Positions 24,061 to 32,266 of a DNA stretch of 64,000 nucleotides are shown piece after piece. Made by a program: the position numbers and the translations under genes. The stretch's first letter is position 1; each line of letters begins with the position of its first letter. The notes below the pieces were generated by a model. It was not told the origin of the DNA, made no database searches, and saw only the letters and a program-made list of their open reading frames with translations. The stretch is from Streptomyces sp. JB150 (GTDB lineage: Bacteria; Actinomycetota; Actinomycetes; Streptomycetales; Streptomycetaceae), in NCBI RefSeq assembly GCF_011193355.1, contig NZ_CP049780.1, positions 3,358,985 to 3,422,984 of the forward strand. The letters run 5' to 3'.

Positions 24061-26670
24061 ATGAGCACCGAGGAGAAGCCTGTGGCCCCCCGGTCCCTCG
24101 CGGAGGCGCTCCGCGGTCGGGACGACGCCTCGCTGGCCCGGCTCCTGCGCGGCCGGCCGGATCTCATCACGCCGGTGCCGACGGATCTGACGCAGCTGGC
24201 GACCCGGGCGGGGACGCGGGCCTCGGTGGTGCGGGCGCTGGAGCGGCTGGACCGGTTCGTGTCGCAGACGGCGCAGGCGCTGGCCGTGGCCGGGGACCCG
24301 GCGTCGTACGACGAGCTGCTGGGGCTGATGGCGGGGGACGACCCGGATCCGGTGGTGGCCGCCGCGCTGCCCCGGGCGCTGGGCGTGCTGCGGGAGCAGG
24401 CGCTGGTGTGGGGGGACGACGAGCGGCTGCGGCTGGTGCGCACCGCCCGGGAGCTGCTGGCGCCGTCGCCGCAGCACCCCTCGCCGACCGGGCTGGGGCC
24501 CACGGTGCGGGAGGCGACCGCGGGGATGTCGCCGGGGCGGATCCAGGAGATCGTGGCCGCGGCCGGGCTGCCGTCCACGCACGACGCGGTCTCCGCGGTC
24601 GCCTCGCTCACCGCGCTGTTCCGCGACCGCCGGCGGATGCGGGCGCTGCTCGCCGGGGCGCCCGAGGAGTCGCGGCAGGTGCTGGAGCGGCTGGTGTGGG
24701 GGCCGCCGTACGGGCAGGTGACCGCGGATCCGGCGCCCCGGCTGCGGTGGCTGCTGGACCGGGGGCTGCTGCTGCCGACCGCGCCGGGGACGGTCGTCCT
24801 GCCGCGCGAGGTGGCGCTGCATCTGCGGGGCGGGCGCGCGCACCGCGCGCCCGAGCCGGTGCCGCCGGCCGTCGAGGCCGCGGCCACGCACCGTCCGCAG
24901 GTGGTGGACGCCACGGCCGCCGGGCAGGCGCTGACCGCGCTGGCGACCGTGGAGGAGCTGCTGAAGGAGTGGGACGAGGGCGGCCCCGCGGTGCTGCGGG
25001 CCGGCGGGCTGAGCGTGCGCGACCTCAAGCGCACCGCCGTCGCCCTGGACGTCTCCGAGCCGGTCGCCGCGTTCTGGGTGGAGCTGGCCTACGCCGCCGG
25101 GCTGATCGCCTCCGACGGCGAGGCCGACGAGCGGTACGCGGCCACCCCCGCCTACGACGACTGGCTGGAGCGGCCCGCCGCCGAACGCTGGTCCCGCCTC
25201 GCCGAGGCCTGGCTCACCGCCACCCGCACGCCCGGACTGATCGGTGGGCGCGACGCCAAGGACCGCAGTCTGTCCGCGCTCGGCCCCGGCCTCGACCGCT
25301 CGGCCGCGCCGGAGGTACGGCACCGGGTGCTCACCCTGCTCGCCGGGCTGCCCGAGGGCGCCGCCCCCGGCACCGACTCGCTGCTGGCCCGGCTGCGCTG
25401 GGAGCGGCCCTCGCGCGGCGGCCGGGACGCGGCGGACGACCTGCGGGCCCGGCTCGCGCAGTGGGCGCTGTCGGAGGCGGAGCTGCTGGGCGTGACGGGG
25501 CGCGGCGCGCTGTCCCGGCACGGGCGCGCCCTCCTCGGCGCGAGCGCCCCCACGCCCGCCCCCGCGCACACGCCGGAGCACGCCCCCGCCGCCGAGTCGC
25601 GGGGCCCCGGTGACAAGCTCCCCGTGCACCACCACCATCACCACGAGCACCACCACCACGCGGTGCCCGCCGTCCCCGAGCCGCTCTCCCCAGCCGAGCA
25701 GGCCACGGCCACCGCGGCCGCCGCCCGGGTGCTCGCCCCGCTGCTGCCCGAGCCGCTGGACCACGTGCTGCTCCAGGCCGACCTGACGGCCGTGGCGCCG
25801 GGTCCGCTCCAGCGCCCGCTGGCCGAGACGCTGGGCGTGCTCGCGGAGGTGGAGTCGAAGGGCGGGGCGACGGTGTACCGGTTCACGCCCGCCTCGGTGC
25901 GCCGCGCCCTGGACGCCGGCCGCACCGCCGCCGAGCTGCACGCCTTCCTCGCCGAGCACTCCCGTACGCCGGTGCCGCAACCACTCGCCTATCTGATCGA
26001 CGACGTGGCCCGCCGCCACGGTCATCTGCGGGTCGGCGCCGCCTCGGCGTACGTCCGCTGCGACGACGACGCCCTGCTCAGCGAGATCCTGGCGGACAAG
26101 CGGGCGGCGGGCCTGCGGCTGCGCCGCCTGGCCCCGACGGTGCTGGCCGCGCAGGCGGACCCGGCGAGCCTGCTGGAGGGGCTGCGCGCGATGGGCTTCG
26201 CCCCGGCCGCCGAGTCCGCCGAGGGCGATGTGCTGATCACCCGCGCGCACGCCCACCGCACCCCGCCGCGCACCGCCCCCGAGCCGGTGCCGGACGGGCC
26301 GCCGGTGCCCGACGCGACGCTGCTCTCCGCCGCCGTCCGGGCGATCCGGGCGGGCGACCTGGCCGCCACCGCCCCGCGCAAGCCGGGCGACGGCGGCGCG
26401 CCCGGCGGATCGGCTCCGGCCGCGCCGGGCGCGCTGCCGCGCACCGGCTCCGCCGAGACGCTGGCCACCATGCAGGCCGCGGTGCTCACCGGGCAGTCGC
26501 TGTGGATCGGCTACGTGAACGCGGAGGGCGCCGCGAGCCAGCGGGTCATCGCCCCGGTGCGGGTCGAGGGCGGCTTCGTGACGGCGTACGACCACACCTC
26601 GGACGAGGTCCGCACCTTCCCGCTGCACCGGATCACGGGCGTGGCGGAGCTGGCGGACGAGGACGGCTGA
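24061..26670 (+). CDS. Helicase-associated protein (Helicase_C_3/XPB-Ssl2-associated type) with poly-His tract
   Basis: An 869-residue protein of the actinobacterial helicase C-terminal/helicase-associated family, normally encoded near XPB, as here (xpb at 28758). It lacks Walker motifs. Repeated winged-helix-like segments (LTQLATRAGTRASVVRALER, LGVLREQALVW) fill the first part. The C-terminal part holds LIDDVARRHGHLRVGAASAY and a WYL-like segment ending LHRITGVAELADED. Around residue 520 is an unusual histidine run (PVHHHHHHEHHHHAVP), which could bind metal. The ATG at 24061 has TACCGT 7 nt upstream (leaderless). A role as XPB partner in DNA repair or transcription is inferred from context. 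Confidence 0.82.
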   Translation: MSTEEKPVAPRSLAEALRGRDDASLARLLRGRPDLITPVPTDLTQLATRAGTRASVVRALERLDRFVSQTAQALAVAGDPASYDELLGLMAGDDPDPVVAAALPRALGVLREQALVWGDDERLRLVRTARELLAPSPQHPSPTGLGPTVREATAGMSPGRIQEIVAAAGLPSTHDAVSAVASLTALFRDRRRMRALLAGAPEESRQVLERLVWGPPYGQVTADPAPRLRWLLDRGLLLPTAPGTVVLPREVALHLRGGRAHRAPEPVPPAVEAAATHRPQVVDATAAGQALTALATVEELLKEWDEGGPAVLRAGGLSVRDLKRTAVALDVSEPVAAFWVELAYAAGLIASDGEADERYAATPAYDDWLERPAAERWSRLAEAWLTATRTPGLIGGRDAKDRSLSALGPGLDRSAAPEVRHRVLTLLAGLPEGAAPGTDSLLARLRWERPSRGGRDAADDLRARLAQWALSEAELLGVTGRGALSRHGRALLGASAPTPAPAHTPEHAPAAESRGPGDKLPVHHHHHHEHHHHAVPAVPEPLSPAEQATATAAAARVLAPLLPEPLDHVLLQADLTAVAPGPLQRPLAETLGVLAEVESKGGATVYRFTPASVRRALDAGRTAAELHAFLAEHSRTPVPQPLAYLIDDVARRHGHLRVGAASAYVRCDDDALLSEILADKRAAGLRLRRLAPTVLAAQADPASLLEGLRAMGFAPAAESAEGDVLITRAHAHRTPPRTAPEPVPDGPPVPDATLLSAAVRAIRAGDLAATAPRKPGDGGAPGGSAPAAPGALPRTGSAETLATMQAAVLTGQSLWIGYVNAEGAASQRVIAPVRVEGGFVTAYDHTSDEVRTFPLHRITGVAELADEDG

Positions 26671-26869
26671 CGCGCGCTGCCACGAGGCTCACCCGTACGG
26701 GTGTACGTCCGCGTTCATGCACGCCACGCCGGGGATTTCCCACCCTTGGGGGAGCTTGCCGGGCCCGTCGCATTCCGGGCGGAAGCGCCGGGCAGTCACC
26801 GGGTGTCCTGGTCCCGCCCGAGCCGCCGGACGCGCGGCTCGGGCCGAGCACAGCCGAAAGGAACCCCCC

Positions 26870-26998
26870 ATGCGCGCAGCCCGTCGAGTGGCCGCCGTCC
26901 TGTCCGCCGCCGCCCTGATGTTCGGTGCCCTGACCACTCAGGCGGCGGCCGTCAGCATCGATGTCGCCGGACTGGTCATCGAGACGCCGCAGGTCTGA
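26870..26998 (+). CDS. 42-residue secreted peptide precursor
   Basis: A short gene starting at the ATG at 26870 after AAAGGAA. It encodes a signal peptide (MRAARRVAAVLSAAALMFGA with cleavage near TTQAAA) and a mature part of only about 16 residues (VSIDVAGLVIETPQV). No family is recognised. A terminator-like hairpin follows at 27020, and a second small secreted protein starts at 27099. Both mature ends share a G-L-I-acidic-T pattern (GLVIETPQV here, GPLIDTITLPRL in the second), hinting at related peptides. Confidence 0.6.
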   Translation: MRAARRVAAVLSAAALMFGALTTQAAAVSIDVAGLVIETPQV

Positions 26999-27019
26999 TC
27001 CGCCGCCGTCGCACGCACC

Positions 27020-27054
27020 GGGCCGGTCCCGTTCTGCCCTTCCGGGACCGGCCC
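27020..27054 (+). terminator. Hairpin terminator between the two small secreted genes
   Basis: GGGCCGGTCCCG at 27020-27031 pairs perfectly with CGGGACCGGCCC at 27043-27054, with an 11-nt loop. It lies 21 bp after the stop of the 42-residue peptide gene. It may terminate that gene or attenuate transcription into the next one. Confidence 0.7.
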
Positions 27055-27098
27055 GCCGACCCCGTCCGTCCTGTCACCGAAAGGCCCTGACGCCTCCC

Positions 27099-27389
27099 AT
27101 GCGCTCCGGACCCGCCCTCCGCCCTCGCCTCACCCGCTCCACCGCGCTCGCCGTCCTCGCGGCGGTGCTGGTCCCGGCCGTCGCGGCGGCCGGCGCCCTG
27201 GCGCCGCAGGCCTCCGCCGCCACCCCGGCCACCGTGACCACCGCGACCGCTCCGACCACCGCGACCACCGCCGCCGCTCCCCTGCCGCTGCCGCTTCCGC
27301 TGCCGGAGGCCGGGGCGGGGCCCATCGTCAGCGAGGTGGGCAACATCGAGGGCCCGCTGATCGACACGATCACTCTGCCCAGGCTGTAG
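27099..27389 (+). CDS. 96-residue secreted Pro/Thr/Ala-rich peptide precursor
   Basis: A small exported protein from the ATG at 27099, with CGAAAGG upstream. The signal peptide (STALAVLAAVLVPAVAAAGA, cleavage near APQASAA) is followed by a low-complexity Thr/Ala stretch, a PLPLPLPLPEAG run and the end GNIEGPLIDTITLPRL. No cysteines and no known domain. It overlaps the convergent YqhA-IstB gene by 20 bp. With the peptide gene at 26870 it forms a pair of small secreted products beside the XPB locus. Function unknown. Confidence 0.55.
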   Translation: MRSGPALRPRLTRSTALAVLAAVLVPAVAAAGALAPQASAATPATVTTATAPTTATTAAAPLPLPLPLPEAGAGPIVSEVGNIEGPLIDTITLPRL

Positions 27390-28602
27390 CGGTGCGGCGC
27401 TTGCGGTAGCTGTCCCCTTCGAGCCGTACGGTCTCGGCGTGGTGGGCGAGGCGGTCCGCCATCGCCGGGACGGACGGGCCGTCGAGCACCTCGTGCCAGC
27501 GCTCCAGCGGGCGGTCGCTGGTGACGACCAGCGAGCCGCGCTCGTAGCGGTGGGCGACCAGCCGGAACAGCAGGCGCGTGGCGTCCGGGCCGAAGGGGAC
27601 GTAGCCGACCTCGTCGACGACGAGGAGGGCGGCCTCGTCCAGACCGGCCAGCTCCTCCGCAAGGCGTCCCGCGGCCTCCGCCTCCGCGAGCCGGGCCGCC
27701 CACTCCGCGGCGGTCGCGAACAGCACCCGGTGCCCGGCCTGGCAGGCCCGCAGGCCCAGCCCGATCGCGAGGTGGGTCTTGCCGGTGCCGGGGCCGCCGA
27801 TGAAGAGCACGTTGCGGCGCGCGGAGACGAAGTCGAGCTTGCCGAGGCGCGCGACCGTGTCGCGGTCGAAGGCGCGCGGATGGTCGGTGTCGAAGTCCTC
27901 CAGCTGCTTGCGGGCGGGGAACCCGGCGGCCCGGATCCGGTCCTCGGCGTGGTCCTCCCACACGGGCGGGCCGGCCTGGGCGGGGACCGTCACCGGGGCG
28001 TCCCCCGGTCCGGGCCGGGATTGCCCGGCCCGCTCGGTCTCCGCGGGCCGGTGCTCCCTGGCGTGGTGGTGTTCGACGCGGGCCACCATCTCCCCCGACA
28101 TGTAGGCGAGGATCGCGGCGGACACGATGAACGCCATGTGGATCACCGTGCCCCACAGCAGCGAGTGGTGGGGGGTGTGGTCGACGTCCACGAACATCTG
28201 GAGCAGGTGGACGGAGGAGATGCCCACGATGGCGGTGGCCAGCTTGACCTTCAGCACGTTCGGGTTGACGTGCGAGAGCCATTCCGGCTGGTCCCGGTGG
28301 CCCTGGAGGTCGATCCGGGAGACGAAGGTCTCGTAGCCGCCGACGATCACCATGATGAGCAGGTTGGCGATCATCACGACGTCGACGAGCTTCAGCACGG
28401 CGAGCATGACGTACGTCTCGTCGGCCCGCCCGGCCACGCACCGGACGATTAACGTCCACAGCTCGTTGAAGAACTTGTAGACATACACGCCCTGTACGGC
28501 GACCAGGCCGAAGTACAGCGGGGCCTGGAGCCAGCGGGTGGCGAACAGGGCGTACCCGAGCGTGGCGGTGGGCGGTGGCGGCGTCCGAGTCATGTGCTGC
28601 AC
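27370..28602 (-). CDS. Fusion of YqhA/TIGR00645 membrane domain with IstB-like AAA+ ATPase
   Basis: A single 410-residue frame joining two unrelated families. Residues about 15-180 match the YqhA/UPF0114 (TIGR00645) membrane protein: RWLQAPLYFGLVAVQGVYVY, VVMIANLLIMVIVGGYETFV, VLKVKLATAIVGISSVHLLQ and a fourth helix to about residue 170. After a charged linker, residues about 225-405 match IstB/DnaC-like ATPases: FPARKQLEDFDTDHP, Walker A IGGPGTGKTHLAIGLG near 267, Walker B VVDEVGYVPFG, then RYERGSLVVTSDRP and LAHHAETVRLEGDSYRKR. The usual N-terminal IstB segment is missing. No istA transposase gene is nearby. Leu51 is TTA, so translation should need bldA tRNA. Start is GTG 28602 or ATG 28593. 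Confidence 0.82.
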   Translation of the reverse strand: MQHMTRTPPPPTATLGYALFATRWLQAPLYFGLVAVQGVYVYKFFNELWTLIVRCVAGRADETYVMLAVLKLVDVVMIANLLIMVIVGGYETFVSRIDLQGHRDQPEWLSHVNPNVLKVKLATAIVGISSVHLLQMFVDVDHTPHHSLLWGTVIHMAFIVSAAILAYMSGEMVARVEHHHAREHRPAETERAGQSRPGPGDAPVTVPAQAGPPVWEDHAEDRIRAAGFPARKQLEDFDTDHPRAFDRDTVARLGKLDFVSARRNVLFIGGPGTGKTHLAIGLGLRACQAGHRVLFATAAEWAARLAEAEAAGRLAEELAGLDEAALLVVDEVGYVPFGPDATRLLFRLVAHRYERGSLVVTSDRPLERWHEVLDGPSVPAMADRLAHHAETVRLEGDSYRKRRTATAWAE

Positions 28603-28757
28603 ACTGCGTCATTCTTCGCATACCTCCGCCGTACGGCCGCACCCCGCCACCCGTGAGGCTGAATAGACATCCTGTAGGACCGGCCGCGCCGGACCGGTCG
28701 CCCGCCCGGCCGGATCAGGCACACTGGACGTTTGGCCGCGCGGAAGGATGTACGCAC

Positions 28758-30401
28758 GTGAACGGACCGCTGATCGTCCAGTCCGACAAGACCCTGCTCC
28801 TGGAGGTCGACCACGAGCGGGCCGACGACTGCCGTCGGGCCATCGCGCCGTTCGCCGAGCTGGAGCGGGCGCCGGAGCACATCCACACCTATCGGGTGAC
28901 GCCGCTGGGGCTGTGGAACGCGCGCGCCGCCGGGCACGACGCCGAGCAGGTGGTGGACGCGCTGGTCGAGTACAGCCGCTACCCGGTGCCGCACGCGCTG
29001 CTCGTCGACATCGCCGAGACCATGGACCGCTACGGCCGGCTGTCCCTGGTCAAGCACCCCGCGCACGGGCTGGTGCTGACCACCACCGACCGTCCGGTGC
29101 TGGAGGAGGTGCTGAAGTCCAGGCGGATCGCCCCGCTGGTCGGCGCCCGCATCGACCCGGACACGGTCGCCGTGCACCCCTCCGAGCGCGGGCAGATCAA
29201 GCAGACGCTGCTGAAGCTGGGCTGGCCCGCCGAGGACCTCGCCGGATACGTGGACGGCGAGGCGCACCCGATCGAGCTGCTGGAGGACGGCTGGACGCTG
29301 CGGCCGTACCAGCGGCAGGCGGTGGAGAACTTCTGGCACGGCGGGTCGGGTGTCGTCGTGCTGCCCTGCGGCGCGGGGAAGACGCTGGTCGGGGCCGGGG
29401 CGATGGCGCAGGCCAAGTCGACGACGCTGATCCTCGTCACGAACACCGTCTCCGCCCGGCAGTGGAAGCACGAGCTGGTGAAGCGGACGTCGCTGACCGA
29501 GGACGAGATCGGCGAGTACAGCGGCACGAAGAAGGAGATCCGCCCGGTCACGATCGCCACCTACCAGGTGCTGACGACCCGGCGGAAGGGCGTCTACCCG
29601 CACCTGGAGCTGTTCGACTCCCGCGACTGGGGCCTGATCGTCTACGACGAGGTGCACCTGCTGCCCGCGCCCGTGTTCAAGTTCACCGCCGACCTCCAGG
29701 CGCGGCGCCGGATCGGTCTGACGGCGACGCTGGTCCGCGAGGACGGCCGCGAGTCGGACGTGTTCTCGCTCATCGGCCCGAAGCGGTTCGACGCGCCGTG
29801 GAAGGAGATCGAGGCGCAGGGGTACATCGCGCCCGCCGACTGCGTCGAGGTGCGGGTGAACCTGACCGACGCCGAGCGGCTGGCGTACGCGACGGCCGAG
29901 GCGGAGGAGAAGTACCGGTTCTGCGCGACGACGGACACCAAGCGGAAGGTCACCGAGGCCATCGTGCGCCGCTTCGCGGGCCAGCAGATCCTGGTGATCG
30001 GCCAGTACATCGACCAGCTGGACGAGCTGGGCGAGCACCTGGGCGCGCCGGTCATCAAGGGCGAGACGTCGAACGCCCAGCGCGAGAAGCTGTTCGACGC
30101 GTTCCGCCGGGGCGAGATCAGTGTCCTGGTGGTCTCGAAGGTGGCGAACTTCTCCATCGACCTGCCCGAGGCCACCGTCGCCATCCAGGTCTCCGGCACC
30201 TTCGGCTCCCGCCAGGAGGAGGCGCAGCGCCTCGGCCGCGTCCTGCGCCCGAAGTCCGACGGCCACCAGGCGCACTTCTACTCGGTCGTCGCCCGCGACA
30301 CCATCGACCAGGACTTCGCCGCACACCGCCAGCGCTTCCTCGCCGAGCAGGGCTACGCGTACCGGATCGTGGACGCGGACGAGCTGCTGGCGGAGAGCTG
30401 A
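28758..30401 (+). CDS. XPB/Ercc3-type DNA repair helicase
   Basis: A 547-residue superfamily-2 helicase of the bacterial XPB group (3'-5' DNA helicase/translocase). The N-terminal damage-recognition-like region (residues 1-170) includes LLKLGWPAEDLAGYVDG. The motor follows: LRPYQRQAVENFW, motif I LPCGAGKTLVGAGAM near residue 202, motif Ia LVTNTVSARQWKHEL, motif II VYDEVHLLPA (DEVH) near 296, motif III IGLTATLVREDGRESD, and motif VI QRLGRVLRP. RED is the XPB motif within motif III. The GTG at 28758 follows GGAAGG by 10 nt. Its presumed partner, the helicase-associated protein, lies 2 kb upstream on the same strand. Confidence 0.93.
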   Translation: MNGPLIVQSDKTLLLEVDHERADDCRRAIAPFAELERAPEHIHTYRVTPLGLWNARAAGHDAEQVVDALVEYSRYPVPHALLVDIAETMDRYGRLSLVKHPAHGLVLTTTDRPVLEEVLKSRRIAPLVGARIDPDTVAVHPSERGQIKQTLLKLGWPAEDLAGYVDGEAHPIELLEDGWTLRPYQRQAVENFWHGGSGVVVLPCGAGKTLVGAGAMAQAKSTTLILVTNTVSARQWKHELVKRTSLTEDEIGEYSGTKKEIRPVTIATYQVLTTRRKGVYPHLELFDSRDWGLIVYDEVHLLPAPVFKFTADLQARRRIGLTATLVREDGRESDVFSLIGPKRFDAPWKEIEAQGYIAPADCVEVRVNLTDAERLAYATAEAEEKYRFCATTDTKRKVTEAIVRRFAGQQILVIGQYIDQLDELGEHLGAPVIKGETSNAQREKLFDAFRRGEISVLVVSKVANFSIDLPEATVAIQVSGTFGSRQEEAQRLGRVLRPKSDGHQAHFYSVVARDTIDQDFAAHRQRFLAEQGYAYRIVDADELLAES

Positions 30402-30590
30402 GAGACGGCCCTGCCGTACACCGAGGTCTCGCGGCCGACAGGACTGGGCGGGCAGGACCGGGCGATCCGGCTCACCTCACAGATCGTCGCGGAGTACGTG
30501 GTCTCGCGGGGCCGCCCGGCGCTGGTGATGCTGCGCGTCCTCGACGACGCGGACATCCTGCTGCCCGAGGACCGCTCCGGGAACCGCTGA
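30402..30590 (+). other. Coding-like stretch in frame after the xpb stop (start unclear)
   Basis: Directly after the xpb TGA, in the same frame, 62 codons are open to the TGA at 30588-30590 with about 90% G or C at third positions (for example LTSQIVAEYVVSRG and LVMLRVLDDADILLPEDR). The only in-frame start is the GTG at 30498, giving 30 residues. On the other strand the same DNA is the tail of the GT87 gene, with much weaker codon bias. It may be the end of a lost gene or a short real gene with an unusual start. No family is recognised. Confidence 0.35.
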
Positions 30591-31676
30591 GCCCGCCAGC
30601 ACCGCCAGCCCCAGCAGCGGGTACGGCGACGCCAGGAGCTGCTGCCACCACGGGAGGTGGAGGTCGCGGGGGCCCTCGTGGGGGACGAGCCACAGGGTGC
30701 GGGCGGTGAAGACGGCGGCCGTGAGCGCGGCGAGGCGGGGGCGGCCGTCCGCGAGCAGGACCGCGATCAGGGGGACGCACCACACCCAGTGGTGGGACCA
30801 GCTGACCGGCGAGACGAGCAGGGCGGTCGTCGCGGCGAGCGGGATGCCGTGGCGGTCACCGGCCGCGCGGGCCGCGAGCCACAGGCCGCCCGCCGCCGCC
30901 AGGAGCGCCGGGAGCCACCAGGCCGGGCCGGGCGCCGGGTCGCCCAGCGCGCGGGCGACCATCCCCCGCAGGGACTGGTTGTCGACGATCCACGGCTTGC
31001 CGACCCGGCCGGTCTCCCACAGCCGGCGCAGCCAGAAGTCGGCGCTGGCGGCGGGCAGCAGCAGCGCGCCGGCGAGGACGGTGCCGGTGAACGCGGCCGT
31101 GGCCGTCGCCGCCTCGCGCCGCCGTCCGGTCAGCAGCAGGTACGCGACGAAGACGGCCGGGGTCAGCTTGATCCCGGCCGCGATGCCCACCGCCACGCCC
31201 CGGGCGCGGGCGCCGGCCGGGCGGGTCAGGTCCCACAGGACCAGGCAGGCCAGGGCGAGGTTGATCTGGCCGAAGAGCAGGGTCTGGAAGACCGGTTCGA
31301 GCCACAGGGCGAGGGCCGTGGCGGCGCACAGCGCCGGGGCGGTGGCGCGCAGCCCCGCGAGCCGGGCCGACAGACGCACCAGGCAGGCCACCAGGAGGGT
31401 GTTGCCGGTGAGGACGGCCGCTTTGAGGGCGGTGGTGGAGAGCCAGGCCGCAGGGGTGAAGAGAAGGGCGGCGAAGGGCGGGTAGGTGGCCGGGAGATGC
31501 CACTCGGTGACCGTGAAGCCGTACAGGTCACGGCCGTCGAGGACCGCCTCGCCCTCCGCCTGGTAGACCAGCGCGTCGGCCATGGGGGCGCGCTGGGCCA
31601 CGCACAGCACGGCGAACGCCGTGAGGGAGACCGCGAGGAGGAGCAGGGGGGTGGCGCTGTGTGCACGGCGGGTCAC
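30477..31676 (-). CDS. GT87 family polyprenyl-phosphate-mannose-dependent mannosyltransferase
   Basis: A 399-residue integral membrane glycosyltransferase of the GT87/DUF2029 family, which adds mannose to lipid or glycan acceptors outside the membrane. About 10 hydrophobic spans are seen. Family signatures are the first loop HLPATYPPFAALLFTPAAWL, LLFGQINLALACLVLWDL, GIAAGIKLTPAVFVAYLLLT, WIVDNQSLRGMVAR and SPVSWSHHWVW. The GTG at 31676 has TAGGGT 6 nt upstream (leaderless). The last roughly 28 residues (VRVVEDAQHHQRRA and on) look unlike a transporter tail and overlap the coding-like stretch on the plus strand, so the original stop may have been lost. Confidence 0.85.
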   Translation of the reverse strand: MTRRAHSATPLLLLAVSLTAFAVLCVAQRAPMADALVYQAEGEAVLDGRDLYGFTVTEWHLPATYPPFAALLFTPAAWLSTTALKAAVLTGNTLLVACLVRLSARLAGLRATAPALCAATALALWLEPVFQTLLFGQINLALACLVLWDLTRPAGARARGVAVGIAAGIKLTPAVFVAYLLLTGRRREAATATAAFTGTVLAGALLLPAASADFWLRRLWETGRVGKPWIVDNQSLRGMVARALGDPAPGPAWWLPALLAAAGGLWLAARAAGDRHGIPLAATTALLVSPVSWSHHWVWCVPLIAVLLADGRPRLAALTAAVFTARTLWLVPHEGPRDLHLPWWQQLLASPYPLLGLAVLAGSAVPGAVLGQQDVRVVEDAQHHQRRAAPRDHVLRDDL

Positions 31677-31693
31677 GCGGTGACCCTAGACCG

Positions 31694-31882
31694 TCACCTG
31701 CGGCGCACGCCCGCCTCCTCGCCGTACTCCCCGAGGACGACCACGTCGAAGAAGGCGCCCGCGAAGACCTTCACGGCACGGAGCGCGTCGCCGAGGCGGT
31801 GCCGGTGGCTGCCCGCGACGGCGGTCGCACCGGACGGAGGCCGGGCGCGGGCCGGAACTGGGGTGATGGCTGCTGCACTCAT
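31694..31882 (-). CDS. Small conserved-looking hypothetical protein (62 aa)
   Basis: A 62-residue protein from the ATG at 31882 to the TGA... stop near 31694, upstream of the GT87 gene on the same strand by 17 bp. The N-terminal third is Pro/Ala-rich. The C-terminal part (HRLGDALRAVKVFAGAFFDV, then VVLGEYGEEAGVRRR) looks like an amphipathic helix followed by a short hydrophobic strand, a pattern I recall from other Streptomyces small proteins. GGAGAC lies immediately before the start, unusually close. Function unknown. Confidence 0.55.
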   Translation of the reverse strand: MSAAAITPVPARARPPSGATAVAGSHRHRLGDALRAVKVFAGAFFDVVVLGEYGEEAGVRRR

Positions 31883-32020
31883 GTCTCCATGGTGGATTCC
31901 CGGACATAAGACGCGCATCGGTCTTCGGTCGGTGCTGTCCCCTAGGGGGGCCGGGGGCGGCCGTACGTCCCGAGGGGGAAGTGCGGGGGCGGGCCGAGGG
32001 ACGGGCTGAGGGGCGAGCAG

Positions 32021-32080
32021 TGGGCGCCCAGGGTGTGCGGGAGCGAGCGGTGGGCGCCCAGGGGTGCGCGGGAGCGCCCG
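32021..32080. repeat. Two tandem 30-bp repeats in the helD upstream region
   Basis: TGGGCGCCCAGGG begins at 32021 and again at 32051, each followed by a similar TGYGCGGGAGCG segment, giving a 30-bp period. The 384-bp gap 31883-32266 has no gene. Its other feature is the AT-rich helD promoter region. Confidence 0.65.
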
Positions 32081-32152
32081 CGGGGTGCGGGGAGCGCCCG
32101 GAAGTGTGGAGAGCGCGTGGAAAACCGTTCGCGTCCGCTCGCGCCGTTCCTC

Positions 32153-32158
32153 TAAAAT
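32153..32158 (+). promoter_or_regulatory. Putative -10 element of helD
   Basis: TAAAAT at 32153-32158 stands out in very GC-rich DNA, 109 bp upstream of the helD start. A weak -35-like TTCGCG lies at 32128-32133, with a 19-bp spacer. No rifamycin-associated element was recognised in the gap. Confidence 0.4.
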
Positions 32159-32266
32159 CTCCGCTCTTGCCCGCCTCCCCGCACGGAGTGCCGCCGCCCG
32201 GACGGAAACCGGTCGGCATCTCGCAGACCCGCCCACCCCCTCGCAGGTCCCTTCGGAGGCACCGCC

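Noticed and set aside
27370..28030. IS21 insertion sequence inferred from the IstB-like domain
   Set aside because: No istA transposase, terminal inverted repeats or target duplication are visible; the ATPase is joined in frame to a YqhA domain.
32018..32100. GC-rich repeats before helD considered as a rifamycin-associated element
   Set aside because: They lack the recalled inverted-repeat core of that element and the protein is HelD- rather than HelR-like.
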